Origin: Procambarus clarkii
Lineage: Eukaryota; Arthropoda; Malacostraca; Decapoda; Cambaridae
Assembly: GCF_040958095.1 (NCBI RefSeq)
Contig: NC_091193.1
Location: forward strand, 27,857,471 to 27,921,470
Direction: 5' to 3'
DNA: 64,000 nt
Shown here one piece after another: positions 34,192 through 44,526 of the stretch; within the stretch, counting starts at the first letter, position 1; each line of letters opens with the position of its first letter. The notes under the pieces were generated by a model that saw only the letters and a list, made by a program, of their open reading frames with translations, was not told where the DNA came from and did not search any database. The position numbers were made by a program, and so were the translations under genes.

Positions 34192-34434
34192 TCAATTCCA
34201 TTCAAGAATGGACTTACAAGTGAGGTGCTTCACCTTCACCTCATCATCGGGTATATATCATGCAGCAAGGAACTTTGCAATCATTCCTACTCTGCCTTTG
34301 AAAATATTAGCAAAGAGTTAATGAAATGCATTTCAAAGAACCAGGCCAAATAAAACTAAAAATGAGCTTTGGAGTTCATTTTTCAACTTCTCAAGTAAAA
34401 AAAAATGTAAGGACAACAGAGAAGATTGACAATA
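34192..34434. other. Unassigned spacer
   Basis: It starts directly at the truncated LINE tail and includes a GAGGTGCTTCACCTTCACCTC hairpin-like segment near 34217. No coding evidence. Confidence 0.35.
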
Positions 34435-35082
34435 GAATCATAGATCTAGATTCATGGATTCACACTAGAATCATTGATCTAGATTCACACTAGAATCATT
34501 GATCTAGAATCATGGATTCACACTAGAATCATTGATCTAGATTCATGGATTCACACTATGAATCCTTGATCTAGATTCACACTAGAATCATTGATCTAGA
34601 ATCATGGATGTATCCATAAATCCATTAATGTAACATCACTTGTATGTATGTACCTTACCTGAATAAACATATTTATATTTATTCATATTTATTTATTTAT
34701 TATGGATTCACACTAGAATCATTGATTTAGATTCATGGATTCACACTAGAATCATTAATTTAGATTCATGGATTCACACTAGAATCAATTATCTAGATAT
34801 CATGGATTTACATTAGAATCCTTGATCTAGATTCATGGATTCACACTAGAATCAATTATCTAGATATCATGGATTCACATTAGAATCCTTGATCTAGATT
34901 CATGGATTCACACTAGAATCTTTGATCTAGATTCACACTAGAATCCCTTATCTAGATTCATGGATTCACATTAGAATCATTGATTTAGATTCATGGATTC
35001 ACACTAGAATCATTAATCTAGATTCATGGATTCACACTAGAATCATTGATCTATTATTTAATATTCATGGATTCACACTAGA
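34435..35082. repeat. 33-bp tandem array (ATTCATGGATTCACACTAGA type)
   Basis: About 17 imperfect copies of a ~33-bp unit containing TAGAATCATTGATCTAGATT and CATGGATTCACAC. Several units are shortened, and the array is split by a retroelement tail at 34619-34701. Confidence 0.9.
34619..34701 (+). mobile_element. LINE tail (type B) inserted in the 33-bp array
   Basis: ATCCATTAATGTAACATCAC, TGTATGTATGTACCTTACCT and a TTTATT-rich end match the 3' terminus of the type-B LINE (compare 41.7 kb, minus). Only ~80 bp was inserted. Confidence 0.75.
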
Positions 35083-35127
35083 TTTTTTTTTGGGGGGGGG
35101 AGGAGTAAAGAGGAAGGAGAGGCATGG

Positions 35128-35340
35128 GTGAAGGGAAGTTTAGAAGTGGGAAATACAGTGAGAGTTATGAAAGCAGGCGGCGGGCTGTCCGCCTTGCTGA
35201 CTACAGTAGAATCATGGCTTAAAATCTCAGGTTCAATTTCCACACTTGGGCAAAAGTATTTGGGCAACATTTCCTTCGACAAGCCGCCAGCTTCCTGTCC
35301 TCGACGAGGTTAGTGGCCTCGTAAAGGAAAGCTTAGCATT
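35128..35340 (+). pseudogene. CR1-like LINE extreme 3' fragment
   Basis: A plus-strand frame ends FDKPPASCPRRG, resembling YDKPPVCYPHRG at the end of the copy at 23.05 kb, followed by a GTTAGTGGCCTCGTAAAG segment. Only the C-terminal coda remains. Confidence 0.6.
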
Positions 35341-36205
35341 TTAGCATTCATAAATGCTAAAATAAGCATTTTTTTTAGAAAAAAAATCTAAAATAAGCTT
35401 AATAAGCATTCATTTAGCTAGGCAACGGGAAAGATTTTTTACATCATTGATTAATGCAGTTTCTAAACCTCGAGTATGCTCTATTGTATATCTACTTACA
35501 AGTTAAGAGCTACTATTACCACTCTTTGGTAAATAATTTACTGTAAATTAACCCAAACTATAAATGTTCAAGTAATTATCACAAGAGTGCACTACACGGG
35601 GAAGACTATGTAGCTATATATGTTCAAACATTTATGAATAGTCTTTGGAATTTGAATTTGAGAGCTGCTTTATTATCTGTGATGAGTGTACCCGGGGCTG
35701 GGAGGTCCAGCACGCTCCCACACCCCGCCGCCTGCCTCTCCACCATCCATCACGCCACCCACATCACCCAGTAAACTTTAACATGAAGTGTGATAAGTAT
35801 AAGCATGATCAAGAGAGTACTGACCGCGTAAACCAAGGATGAGCAGCACTGCGGGTACCCCCAGGTCCCGCGCTCCTCCGGCGCCGCCACGCTGCCTGTA
35901 AACTCTTGAAAAAGATGGCCGCTCTCTTCAACTTTATATATCCGTGAATGCCCAGATGTCAAGGATTTTAGACCAACTAATATGCTATACCTGGTGCTCT
36001 ATAACTATATTATTCACTCATCCATTACCACTCCGACCATTATATATTCGCCCAGTTATAAATTAATTAGTAGAGATACTCATCGACACTTAGGAATATG
36101 ATGAGCTAAACTATTTTATTATGAAAGCAGATTTAAAGAAGCAAAAGGAAACGTGTGAAAAACACATGGGAAAATCATCTCAAATATGCTGATGTATTCT
36201 AAGTT
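35341..36205 (-). promoter_or_regulatory. Unassigned region with a possible minus-strand promoter
   Basis: On the minus strand ATATAAAG near 35930-35938 precedes a GC-rich stretch with a GCGGCCATCTT element (the complement of the AAGATGGC motif often seen near start sites) and CGGCGCCGG near 35875-35890. A CG-rich island in AT-rich surroundings may be an alternative first exon, but no reading frame supports it. Confidence 0.25.
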
Positions 36206-36365
36206 TTGCCCGGAACGCTTTGCATAGTGGTGGCTTTATTTATCTGAATTTACCTGAGGGCCACTATCTCTCTATTGTGGCTTGGAAAAAGACAGGAAGC
36301 CAGCGATTTGTCACAGGTCCCTCATTTGTTCTGATGATTTTATCGAGCTGGATTTCGAAATCCGG
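36206..36365 (-). pseudogene. CR1-like LINE C-terminal scrap next to a core tail
   Basis: The minus strand reads FEIQLDKIIRTNEGPV, similar to FKIQLEKIIRSNVGDV at 31.8 kb. The plus strand at 36206-36237 carries a version of the GCCCGGAACGCT core. Confidence 0.55.
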
Positions 36366-36399
36366 CTGTGTTTGGATTATGCTGTCCCCTCTGCTTGTT

Positions 36400-36800
36400 T
36401 TGGTGCCTGAAAGAAAGCTTGGAGGGCTTAAAAAATTGCAGAACGAAGCCTTGAGGATTATCTTGGGTCCCCTCGTACCACAAGGATACTTAACATGAGA
36501 AAGGAACTTAATATTCTGAGCGTTATGGATCGTGTTACTGAAATTAACTGTCATAATAGTATAAAAATGGTTAGCTAGGCTAGCTCATCCTAACCCTTGC
36601 ACAGAAGCCCTCCAGAACTTCTTTATTGAAAGTCAGCACTGCTCAAGTGGATAACTAAAACTGGATTTGAACTCAGAGTGTACCAGATTTCTGATTTGCA
36701 CCAGGAGAGACAACAACGGCACTTTCTGCTCTGTGAAAGATTACCTCCTTTCCACCCAAGAAGCAAACTAGAGATCAGCCCAAGCTTCGTCTTAAAACAA
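36400..36800 (+). pseudogene. LINE RT C-terminal fragment (another family)
   Basis: Broken plus-strand frames give GLKKLQNEALRIILG, then LNILSVMDRVTEINC, WITKTGFELRVYQIS and LCERLPPFHPRSKLE. The LQNxALRIILG block followed by a VMDR block is the post-RT region of non-LTR retrotransposons. There are several stops. Confidence 0.65.
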
Positions 36801-37439
36801 AGCTCAACGCCTTAAGCAATACCGATGCTGTAACCACAGAGCATTCTCTCTCTCAAATCATATTTGATAGATTAATCGTATGTGGTTTGACTGACCTGGC
36901 TGACTCTATCAGTTAGTCAGGCCATGAGCCCGGCCTGACACAACCCCTTCACCTGTGCCTCTTCCTTTTAACCCCCTTGTCACCAAGTGCAGGCTAGGTA
37001 ACCTGTACTTCATTGTTACCTAGATTGCGCAGCCTCCCCCATGCTCCATTGTACTTTAGCATTGCCTGTGTTCTCTAGTGTAAACCATTAGTTTTAGTGT
37101 ACCTGTGTATCTCAAAGTAATCTACCTCGTTTTGTTATAGTGTAACTTTAGAAATTTGCTATAGTGTACAGTAATTGCTTTAGTATAGTGAACTTCAGTT
37201 TAGGTGATTAATATAAGTCGAAGTAATTTTGTCTGTATTGGTCATCTATTGGAATTAATTATTCTAGTTCATTTTTATTTTTTTTAATTCATACATTTTT
37301 TTTAGGATCTTAACTAAGCTTTTTTTTTAGAAATTATAATTAAGTTTATTTTTACTTTATTACTTTTTATATTTTGTAATTGCCTTTTTTGCCTTGTTTT
37401 CCCTTCAACCAGCCCTCTTATAAATAAAATAAATAAAAT
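36801..37439. other. No gene recognised
   Basis: AT-rich stretch, possibly old 3' UTR of the preceding LINE. No coding evidence. Confidence 0.35.
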
Positions 37440-37490
37440 ATGTTTATTCAGGTAAGGTAGTTTATTCAGGTAAGGCTGCTTATCCCAATC
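37440..37490 (-). mobile_element. LINE type-B tail scrap at the integrase breakpoint
   Basis: The minus strand carries CCTTACCTGAATAAA twice in a row, the end of the type-B tail, followed by AATAAA-like units, exactly where the integrase frame of the Ty3-type element loses its conserved sequence. Confidence 0.6.
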
Positions 37491-40178
37491 CTTCGAGGTT
37501 TCACTACAAAACTTTTTCAAGAGTGCTTTGATGGTCTGATGACTACGTTCAAGAGAACCCTGTGAAGCAGGATGATAGGGGCTGGACAATACCTGTTTGA
37601 TGTTGAACTCCTCCAGTGTCCTTTTGAAGAGATCACTGGTGAAGTTGGTACCACAGTCACTTTGAATCTCCCTGGGAAATCCGTATTGAGTGAAGATCTT
37701 CAATAGATGTTTTATAACCGTAGCAGCCGTGATGTTCTTCACTGGAACTGCTATGGGAAATCTGGTGGTAGGACACAGGATGGTTAGGATGTAGGCGTTA
37801 CCTGAACTGGTCCGAGGTAAAGGACCAACACAGTCTATTATGAGTCTGTGGAAAGGTTCCGCAGGCACCTGTATGGGAATCAGTGGTGCTCTGGGAATGG
37901 AGACGTTCGGTTTGCCTGCTATCTGACATGTATGACACTGTTTTACGTACTGTTTGACGTTATTTACCATACCTGGCCAGTAGTAGTCTTGACGAATCCC
38001 ATGGTAAGTCTTGTTGAAGCCGTAGTGGGAGAATGCTCCGTGGGCCAGGTGTAGAATAGTGGGCCGCAGGCTGGTGGGAATCACAAGTTGTTCGATGTTG
38101 GCCCAATCGTCCTCCTCCTTCAGTTTACTGGGTCTATATCTGCGGTAGAGCAAGTCGTTCTCTAGGAAGAACCCAGGAATACTGTCGGGTTGAGTCTCAG
38201 CCTGGAAAAACAATGGTGTTAAAGTAAGATCTTCCCTCTGCAACTTACGGAACTCCAACTTGGTCAGATGCGGGGGTAGTTTCTGAGGGTCTTGAGGGAC
38301 AGCGGTAGCAGTAGAGTCAGCTGGCTGTGGACGTGCGGCTTGTGCACGGGTGGTCACGAGAACCGGAGGAGAAACTTCATCACTCTCTTGAACCTCTGCT
38401 GGAACATACTCAAGAATAAGGTTTATTGGCACAGAGTTACACACCTGGGGTTTGTCCATGACGATCAGGTTGGTCGGTTGCAGGTCTTCTGCCAAGTCGT
38501 TGCCTAGGAGAAGTTGCACTCCAGGCATGGGAAAAGGCTTTTCCCTGACGGCGACTTAGACTTCCCCGTTCACGTAGGGACAATCCAGGTGGACTCTGGC
38601 GAGAGGGTATGGAGTGGTAGCAGTGAGGTCAGTGATGAAGACGGTTTCTCCGGTGTAGACGATGTTGGGCACAGCCGACTTCAAGATGATCGATTGTAGA
38701 GCCGCTGTGTCCCTCAAGATCTTCAATTTAAAACGTCCCTCCGGATTTGAACCGTTGGCAGAGACAGTTCCAGTATACAGGTGGTTACTGAAAAGAGAAA
38801 GATCATTAACATCAACACCAACATTCATCACAGGCTTACCGGACTTAGGAGGAGTTGGTTTGGGTCTTTGTTGGTCAGTGGTTCCCTTGTATTGAGACTT
38901 ACCACACTTGTCTATGGTATGTCCATAGAGTCTACAATACTTGCAGTACAGTTGTGAACCAGCTTGATCGGGGCTCACCTTCTCGTAACTGTACCACGAC
39001 TTCTTACTGGAGGATGGTTCGGGTGTCAGCCGGTGGATGAGGCTGTAAGTGTCAGCCGACTTAGCACACTTCAGGTAGTCGGTTTCTTCTTTATCTGCTA
39101 AGTAGAGGCGGACAGGAGGTGGCACACGTCTCAAGAATTCTTCAACAAGCATCAGGTTGACGAGTTCTGTAAAAGTAGAGACATGTGCTGCTTCCAGCCA
39201 TTTCATGAAATACCTCCGTTTCGTGTTAGCAAACTCGAGGAAGGTAGTGGTACTTGCCTTCAGGTGGTCACGGAATTTCCTTCTATAACTTTCAGTAGAG
39301 AGGAGGTAGGCGTCCAACACTGCTTGTTTCAGAGTGTGGTAGTCATTCTCAGACGCCAAAGTACTGAGTGTGACTGCAGCTCTACCTGTAAGATGGACTC
39401 TGAGAAGTGTGGCCCATTGGTCGACAGGCCAACTGAGTTGATTAGCAAGGGTTTCAAAGGTGGTAAAGAACACATCAACTTCTGCTTCTACAAAGGATGG
39501 CATTAACTTACTTGCATGTGATATATTAAAACTGACGGGAAGATTGGCAGTAGCTTGCTGGCGCTGAGTGAAGTGTGAAGTTTCCAAGGCGATTTCGCGT
39601 TGACGACACTCTAGAGCCAGAGTCGCTTGTTGCTTGTCATGCTCGCGTTGCATCTCCAACTCGCGTTGTTTGGTTTCAAGCTGTACGCGTTCCCGCTCCT
39701 GGAGTGTTTCAAGCTGTACTCGTTCACGTTCCTGGAGTAGTGCAACCTCCCGTTCCTGGAGGGTGAGTCCACGTTCGTGTTCTTCTCTCCTCAAAGCAGC
39801 TTCGCGTTCTCTGAGGGTGATTTCTCGTTCTTGTTCTTCCCTTCGTATGGCAGCTGCTTCTCTTTGCTGCTCACGTTCAATCTTGGCCAGCTCTAGTTTG
39901 AGTTTCAGCGTTGCCAAATCAGTTTTTTCTGAAATATAGTAAGTTTCATGAGTTTCAGAGTCTATCTTACCTTGCTCTAAATAGTAATCCAGCAACAGGT
40001 TGTGTAGGTCATTTTTGTTGGCTTGGTAGGGAACTTCTAGTTGATACTCATGTGCAAGAGTTTGTAATTCAGTCTTCTTGGCACGACTTAAAGTCCCTAT
40101 TTCACCTGCTGGATTTGTACGGAAAGCTTGGAGACGAAACATGGTGAAATTAGCAAATAAAGGTACACGAATATTCAA
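37491..40178 (-). pseudogene. gag-protease-integrase polyprotein, one internal stop, 3'-truncated
   Basis: The frame starts at 40178 or, more likely, at the second ATG at 40142 (MFRLQAF). Gag has a long Arg/Glu-rich coiled coil (about residues 85-210) and a zinc knuckle CKYCRLYGHTIDKC (about 411-424). An aspartic protease follows (RDTAALQ about 488, later LLLGNDLAEDL). A single TAA at 38556-38558 interrupts the same frame. Integrase, in a 404-codon block from 38528, shows the HHCC finger (H163, H168, C198, C201) and the D,D(35)E core (D232 in IIDCVGPLP, D291 in QSDCGTNF, E327 in SLERSHQ). No RT is present. Without the one stop and the 3' loss it would be intact, so the copy is not very old. 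Confidence 0.85.
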
Positions 40179-41011
40179 TAGTGAATGTCAGAAACAGGAC
40201 AACGTGGCAACTGGTACCTATCCTGCGAGATCTTTAACAATTAAAGTTAAGTAAAAGATGTTAAATGATTAAATTAAATCAAGGGCGCAGGAAATCTTAT
40301 ACCCGGTACTCATGTAAGAGGATAAGGGCAAGAAAATCCTACTAACAAATGAAACAGAGTTTCGAAAACAAATGAAACAGTAAATTGTCTCAAAAGTAAA
40401 ATTGGTAGTCCAAGGATGTAGGCATGCCTTGCCAAGTCTCTATAGGACATAAAGCAAGTTTTTCCTACTGAATTTAATATGATACTTACAGAATTAGCGA
40501 ACTTTTGTGCTCTGAAAAAGTAAGCTAATTCCCTACCGTTGTATGTATCATCATCTCTGACTGACGTGTAGGGGTGCGAGGTGTCAACTGGTGACGAGAA
40601 CTGCTGCTGAGGTCCCAATTCAGCAACTAAAGTTCGAGCTAGAGAAACTATGGCCCTCTTTGTCCTCCTACAGTCAGATTGCAGAAGATTGGGTACTCTT
40701 GACCCGGGGCAGACCACAGTACCAGGGTACCAATATGATGATCTGTCAAAATGAGAAATATTCAAGGGACATAGATGGTAAACACGAGTAATAACACGGA
40801 GGGAGAGATGACCAATTAAGAGTATGACTGCGGCCTACAGTCACCACGTAATCCAAAGTTGTCTCACCTTCACTATATGTTACTCTCCTAATGCACAATA
40901 CACCGCACCTTATAAAAAATGAAATTGAATATGAAAAATAGTAAAGCTACGTTAACAAAGTTAAATACGCTTACCATAAATTACCACTTGGCACCAGTAC
41001 CTGAGTGAAGC
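40179..41011 (-). other. Leader of the Ty3-type element
   Basis: An ~830-bp stretch between the primer site and gag with no convincing coding content, consistent with an untranslated leader and packaging region. Confidence 0.5.
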
Positions 41012-41029
41012 ATCCCGGACAGGCCCCCA
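41012..41029 (-). other. Primer-binding site, tRNA-Pro-like
   Basis: Minus strand TGGGGGCCTGTCCGGGAT lies 7 bases after the LTR end. From general knowledge it differs in two adjacent bases from the classic proline-tRNA primer site used by some vertebrate retroviruses. It begins with TGG as expected for pairing with tRNA CCA ends. Confidence 0.65.
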
Positions 41030-41036
41030 TATAACT

Positions 41037-41718
41037 TGTGACGGTAACGCGTTGGTGTTCGGCTGTTTAAGGCTAGGGGTATGGCCTCGTCACATAGTTA
41101 TAAAAAAAAAATAGAAAAACTGGAACTTCGTCTGTGGTAAGGTAAGGAGAAGACACACAAAACACAAGTAAATTTTAACAATGAAATTTTAATTACGTTA
41201 AATAAATCAAAACATGAAAAAATGGACAAACAAATTTGTATAATAAAATCAATCAATCAAAATAATAAGAATAATTAAATGACACAATGAAAAGTTACGT
41301 TAAGATAAAATAACAAGAAGTGCAACACAAAATAAAGGGAAGGTGCTGGAATATTGGCTTTAAGCTACCACCTCTCTCAGTACACGCTAACGTCTAGCCG
41401 GGAGGAGTGATAACCACGAAAGCACTGAATATTCTGAGGTCTGAGGTCGTGGCGACCCCAGACATCAAGTAGTATGGGGGGGCGAGTGCAGGTGCAGCCA
41501 GACCGGCGACCAATCAGCGGAGCCGGTAGCGATCAACAGGTAGTTTGGCGGTTTGAGTCTGAACAGGTGTCTCTGGCTGCAACGTTTTGCGCTCTGGCAA
41601 ACCTTGGAGATGTTGTTGTCGTTGTTGGACATTCTTCCCTAGTAGTTTTATATAATTTCAACGACGTAATTGTGGAGGGAAGAGCAGGCTCAATCTCTTG
41701 AAGGAGATTATCGTCACA
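41037..41718 (-). repeat. 5' LTR of the Ty3-type element
   Basis: The 682-bp segment is bounded by TGTGACG and CGTCACA in inverted orientation (TG...CA). A TATATAAAA box lies near 41645-41655 on the minus strand. The matching 3' LTR is not in the window. Boundaries rest on terminal inversion, the adjacent primer site and the interrupted LINE tail at 41719. Confidence 0.75.
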
Positions 41719-42062
41719 GTACATACATACAAGTGATGTTACATTAATGGATTGATATATAGAGCTAGTACATACAATGCCTAAAACCACTATTACGCAA
41801 TGCGTTTCGGGCAAGAAAAACATTAATATCTAGAACTTAATACTAATTGAGCATAAAGAATAAAAAGTGTTGAGAACAAATACAAATAAAGATAAAAAAA
41901 AAAGGGGGAACATGACTGAAAAAGCAGCACAAATACAATAGGTTGACAAACAGTGTTGATTAAAAAAAAAATAACAGACATGGGTTGACAATAGAGGAGT
42001 GAGGTAGGTTACAGGGAATTTATTAGGTAGTGTTTAGTTTTTATCTTAAACTGGTTGAGAGA
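41719..42062 (-). mobile_element. LINE 3' UTR and tail (type B)
   Basis: GTACATACATACAAGTGATG, GAGCTAGTACATACAATGCC and the core at 41783-41813, followed by GAGGTAGGTTACAGGGAATT and a CTTAAACTGGTTGAGAGA segment, match the LINE at 10.0-10.35 kb. It contains only the last few ORF2 codons. Confidence 0.8.
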
Positions 42063-42162
42063 TTTATTTATTTATTTATTTGATCTTATTTATTTATTTA
42101 TTATTTATTTATCTTATTTATTATTTATTTATTTATTTGATCTTATTTATTTATTTATTTAC

Positions 42163-42213
<51 letters not shown>
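42063..42213. repeat. TTTA-rich and (TA)n microsatellites
   Basis: TTTA/TTTATTT repeats with interspersed GATCTTATT segments up to ~42163, then a pure TA tract to about 42213. Confidence 0.9.
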
Positions 42214-42215
<2 letters not shown>

Positions 42216-42219
42216 AGAA

Positions 42220-42660
42220 GGTACATTGGGATTGTGAGGATACATAATATGGTAATTACAATCTTGTAAAGCCACTAGTACGCGCAGCGTTTCGGGCAGG
42301 TCCTTAATCTAAGAAAATTTTAAGTAGGTAAATACTTGCAAAATTTATAAAAAAAAAAAATGATAACAGTTACGAAGCAAGAAAAAAACAATAAAAGATG
42401 AGAGAAATTTGTAGGTATATTAAAGCACATTGGTAGCTCAGATTGATTGCAATGACAGCTTGAATGGTAGTTTAACAAAAATTAGTGGGCACAATACAGC
42501 ATATGGCTAGCACATAAAAGAAGACAGCAATGAACACAATGATAAAGTTGTTTGGGTTAAGTACATAAAGGTTGGGAGATTGGGTAACACTAGATACAGA
42601 GCAAATTTAAAGCTCAGTGTAGGAAACTACGAAGATGAAATTGGGTACAATTTGGTTTTG
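42220..42660 (-). mobile_element. LINE 3' UTR and tail (type A)
   Basis: The minus strand matches the 3' UTR of the plus-strand LINE at 54.2-54.66 kb (TTTATGTAC..., GTGCTTTAATATAC, CTTAAAATTTTCTTAG) and carries the core at 42268-42298. It has no coding sequence. Confidence 0.75.
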
Positions 42661-43832
42661 TTTTTAAATTTTTTTTTAGATATATACAAGAGATGGTCAG
42701 TGCTTGAGTCGTAAGCGGGGATGTTTCTGGCGGGGGAGAAAGAAACAATTGCGCAGCGCGTCCCGCGGCGTTGCGCGGGCAGTTTGGGGCCGTATAAATA
42801 CGGGCGCACAATGGGGCTCTGCCTCACTCCGCCTGCCCTCGCCGCTGCCCTCGCAAAACCCCACCCTCCCCCCCTTTGCAAGCGGCTGCTTTTGTACCCC
42901 CGTCATGCTTTGCACAGTTGTCCCGATTGTCTCCCCACTGCATGTGGGAAGGGGGGTGCAGCGCCGGTCCCCAAGTGTCCCGCTGTCCGCAGCTAATACT
43001 TTGCCCAGTCTAGGTGCTAGTAAGCCCTACTTGTAGTCACCCCCCTTCTCCTTATCCATTAGGTCTTTTACGGCCTCTTGGCCGGGTACATTACGTGTTA
43101 TGTGGTCTCTCACTTATTAGTTATTCTTTGTGTCCTGCCTGTTATATCCTAGTGTTATATAATTACTACACATTTGCACTCGGCCTTAATTCTAGTACCA
43201 GTTAACCTTTAGGTTTCTGCAGAATTAATTTCCATGTCACTATAGGCTAAGGTCTCATACTTACTACGGGTGTACCTTTTAAGTTAAATCTAGTCCTCGG
43301 ACTTGGAATTGTTACTGTTAATTCTTACTTTATATTTACTTTATATATTTTAATATAAACGTTATATATTTACTTAATTTATATTTGAAAACTTTATATA
43401 TTTACATGTTCAATATTAAGTTTAATATAATATCAACTTTGTTATAAGTCTATAATATAAACCGTGTTTAATATAAACTTTATACAATTACTTACTTTAT
43501 ATATTTACATGTTCTGCAGAATTTAATCTTCAATAAACTTTAACGCCCCATACTGCCAGTATCTTTCTCCCCCTGGTCAGAAATTGTTACATTCTTGTAC
43601 AGCCACTAGTACACGTAGCGTTTCGGGCAAGTCCTTAATCCTATGGTCCCTGGAATACGATCCCCGCCGCGAAGAATCGTTTTTTCATCCAAGTACACAT
43701 TTTACTGTTGCGTTAAACAGAGGCTACAGTTAAGGAATTGCGCCCAGTAAATCCTCCCCGGCCAGGATACGAACCCATGACAGCGCTCGCGGAACGCCAG
43801 GCGAGTGTCTTACCACTACACCACGGAGACTG
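42661..43832 (-). mobile_element. tRNA-derived SINE, split by an 886-bp insertion
   Basis: The SINE tail (poly-A side) is at 42661-42693, and the rest, including body and tRNA-like head (GTGGTGTAGTGGTAAGACAC and GGGTTCGTATCC), is at 43580-43832. The intact paralogue at 33186-33467 shows that the two parts were once contiguous. Confidence 0.85.
42694..43579 (+). mobile_element. Probable solo LTR inside the SINE
   Basis: The inserted 886 bp starts TGGTCAGTGC and ends CCTGGTCA (TG...CA), with TATAAATA at 42793-42800 in a GC-rich promoter-like context and AATAAA at 43532-43537. Flanks read GAGA and GAAA, close to a 4-bp target duplication. The direct repeat TGGTCAG at both ends leaves the exact boundary uncertain. 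No coding sequence is present. Confidence 0.6.
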
Positions 43833-43834
43833 CT

Positions 43835-43976
43835 AGTTTATTTAGGCAAAAGTTTGACAGCTTTTCAATTCACTAGGGAGAGAGTTCCATAGACTTGGTC
43901 CCTTAATTTGCATAGAGTGTTTACACAGATTAAGTTTGACCCTGGGGATATCAAAGAGATATTTATTTCTCGATAT
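43835..43976 (-). pseudogene. LINE ORF2 C-terminal fragment
   Basis: The minus strand reads EKYLFDIPRVKLNLCKHSMQ, then IKGPSLWNSLPSELKSCQTF, aligning with the end of the LINE ORF2 at 10.3-10.45 kb but clearly diverged. Confidence 0.75.
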
Positions 43977-44526
43977 TTATATATCTCGAAACTGCGTCGC
44001 GCTGCGCCTCAACGACACGTGAACCAGCACCAGTCCTGCATTCATCAGTCTGTCGATACGGCAGGGGCCCCCCTGCCCTAATCATCCTACTCTAAGGTAA
44101 TGTAAAAATTTTCTGTTAAAGTTTAGTCAGGACTGTCCAGTGTCTGGCGTGTGTTGGCGCCTTCCCCCCGCGGTCCGTGTGGGCCGCCTTAGTTCCCTAG
44201 TGCCTTCTGCACGTTTGTCTGTCTTGAGGTATGCAGGCGCGCCCTGCTCGGACGTGCATGCCCGGCCGGGCCCCCTGCGAGCGGCCCGGCGTCGCCCTTG
44301 GAGGCGCCCCTACGTGGACAGGTTGCAGTGGTCCTATGTTCTTTGGGCCCGACCTTTGGGGCCCATGCCCGGTAGGTGTCGCCCTCGTGCCGTGGCGCTC
44401 AGAGGAGCGCTTGCCCTGGGTTGTCTCGCTTCCTTCCTGTCCCTCTTGGGTGCTAAACTACGACCAAGGCCAAGTACGTGCAATTTTGTTTTTTTCCCAT
44501 GCACGTACTTGGCCGGGTTTATACTA
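43977..44526. other. GC-rich stretch with hairpin, no gene recognised
   Basis: Frames in this block stay open mainly because of its high GC content. A 15-bp perfect inverted repeat (GGCCAAGTACGTGCA at 44468-44482, mirrored at 44500-44514) ends 13 bp before the minisatellite. Confidence 0.45.

Larger units (their letters stand above)
37491..41718 (-). mobile_element. Ty3-type LTR retrotransposon with protease-integrase order (Gmr1-like), truncated
   Basis: Minus strand: LTR (41718-41037), primer site (41029-41012), an ~830-bp leader, gag, protease, integrase, then a breakpoint at about 37490 where a LINE tail begins. In most Ty3 elements RT and RNase H come between protease and integrase; here integrase follows protease directly, as in Gmr1-type elements, whose RT lies downstream. 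The RT/RNase H part and the 3' LTR are missing. The LTR sits inside a LINE 3' end at 41719. Confidence 0.8.

Noticed and set aside
38528..38558. Frameshift between protease and integrase
   Set aside because: The two blocks are in the same frame and are separated only by a single TAA stop codon.
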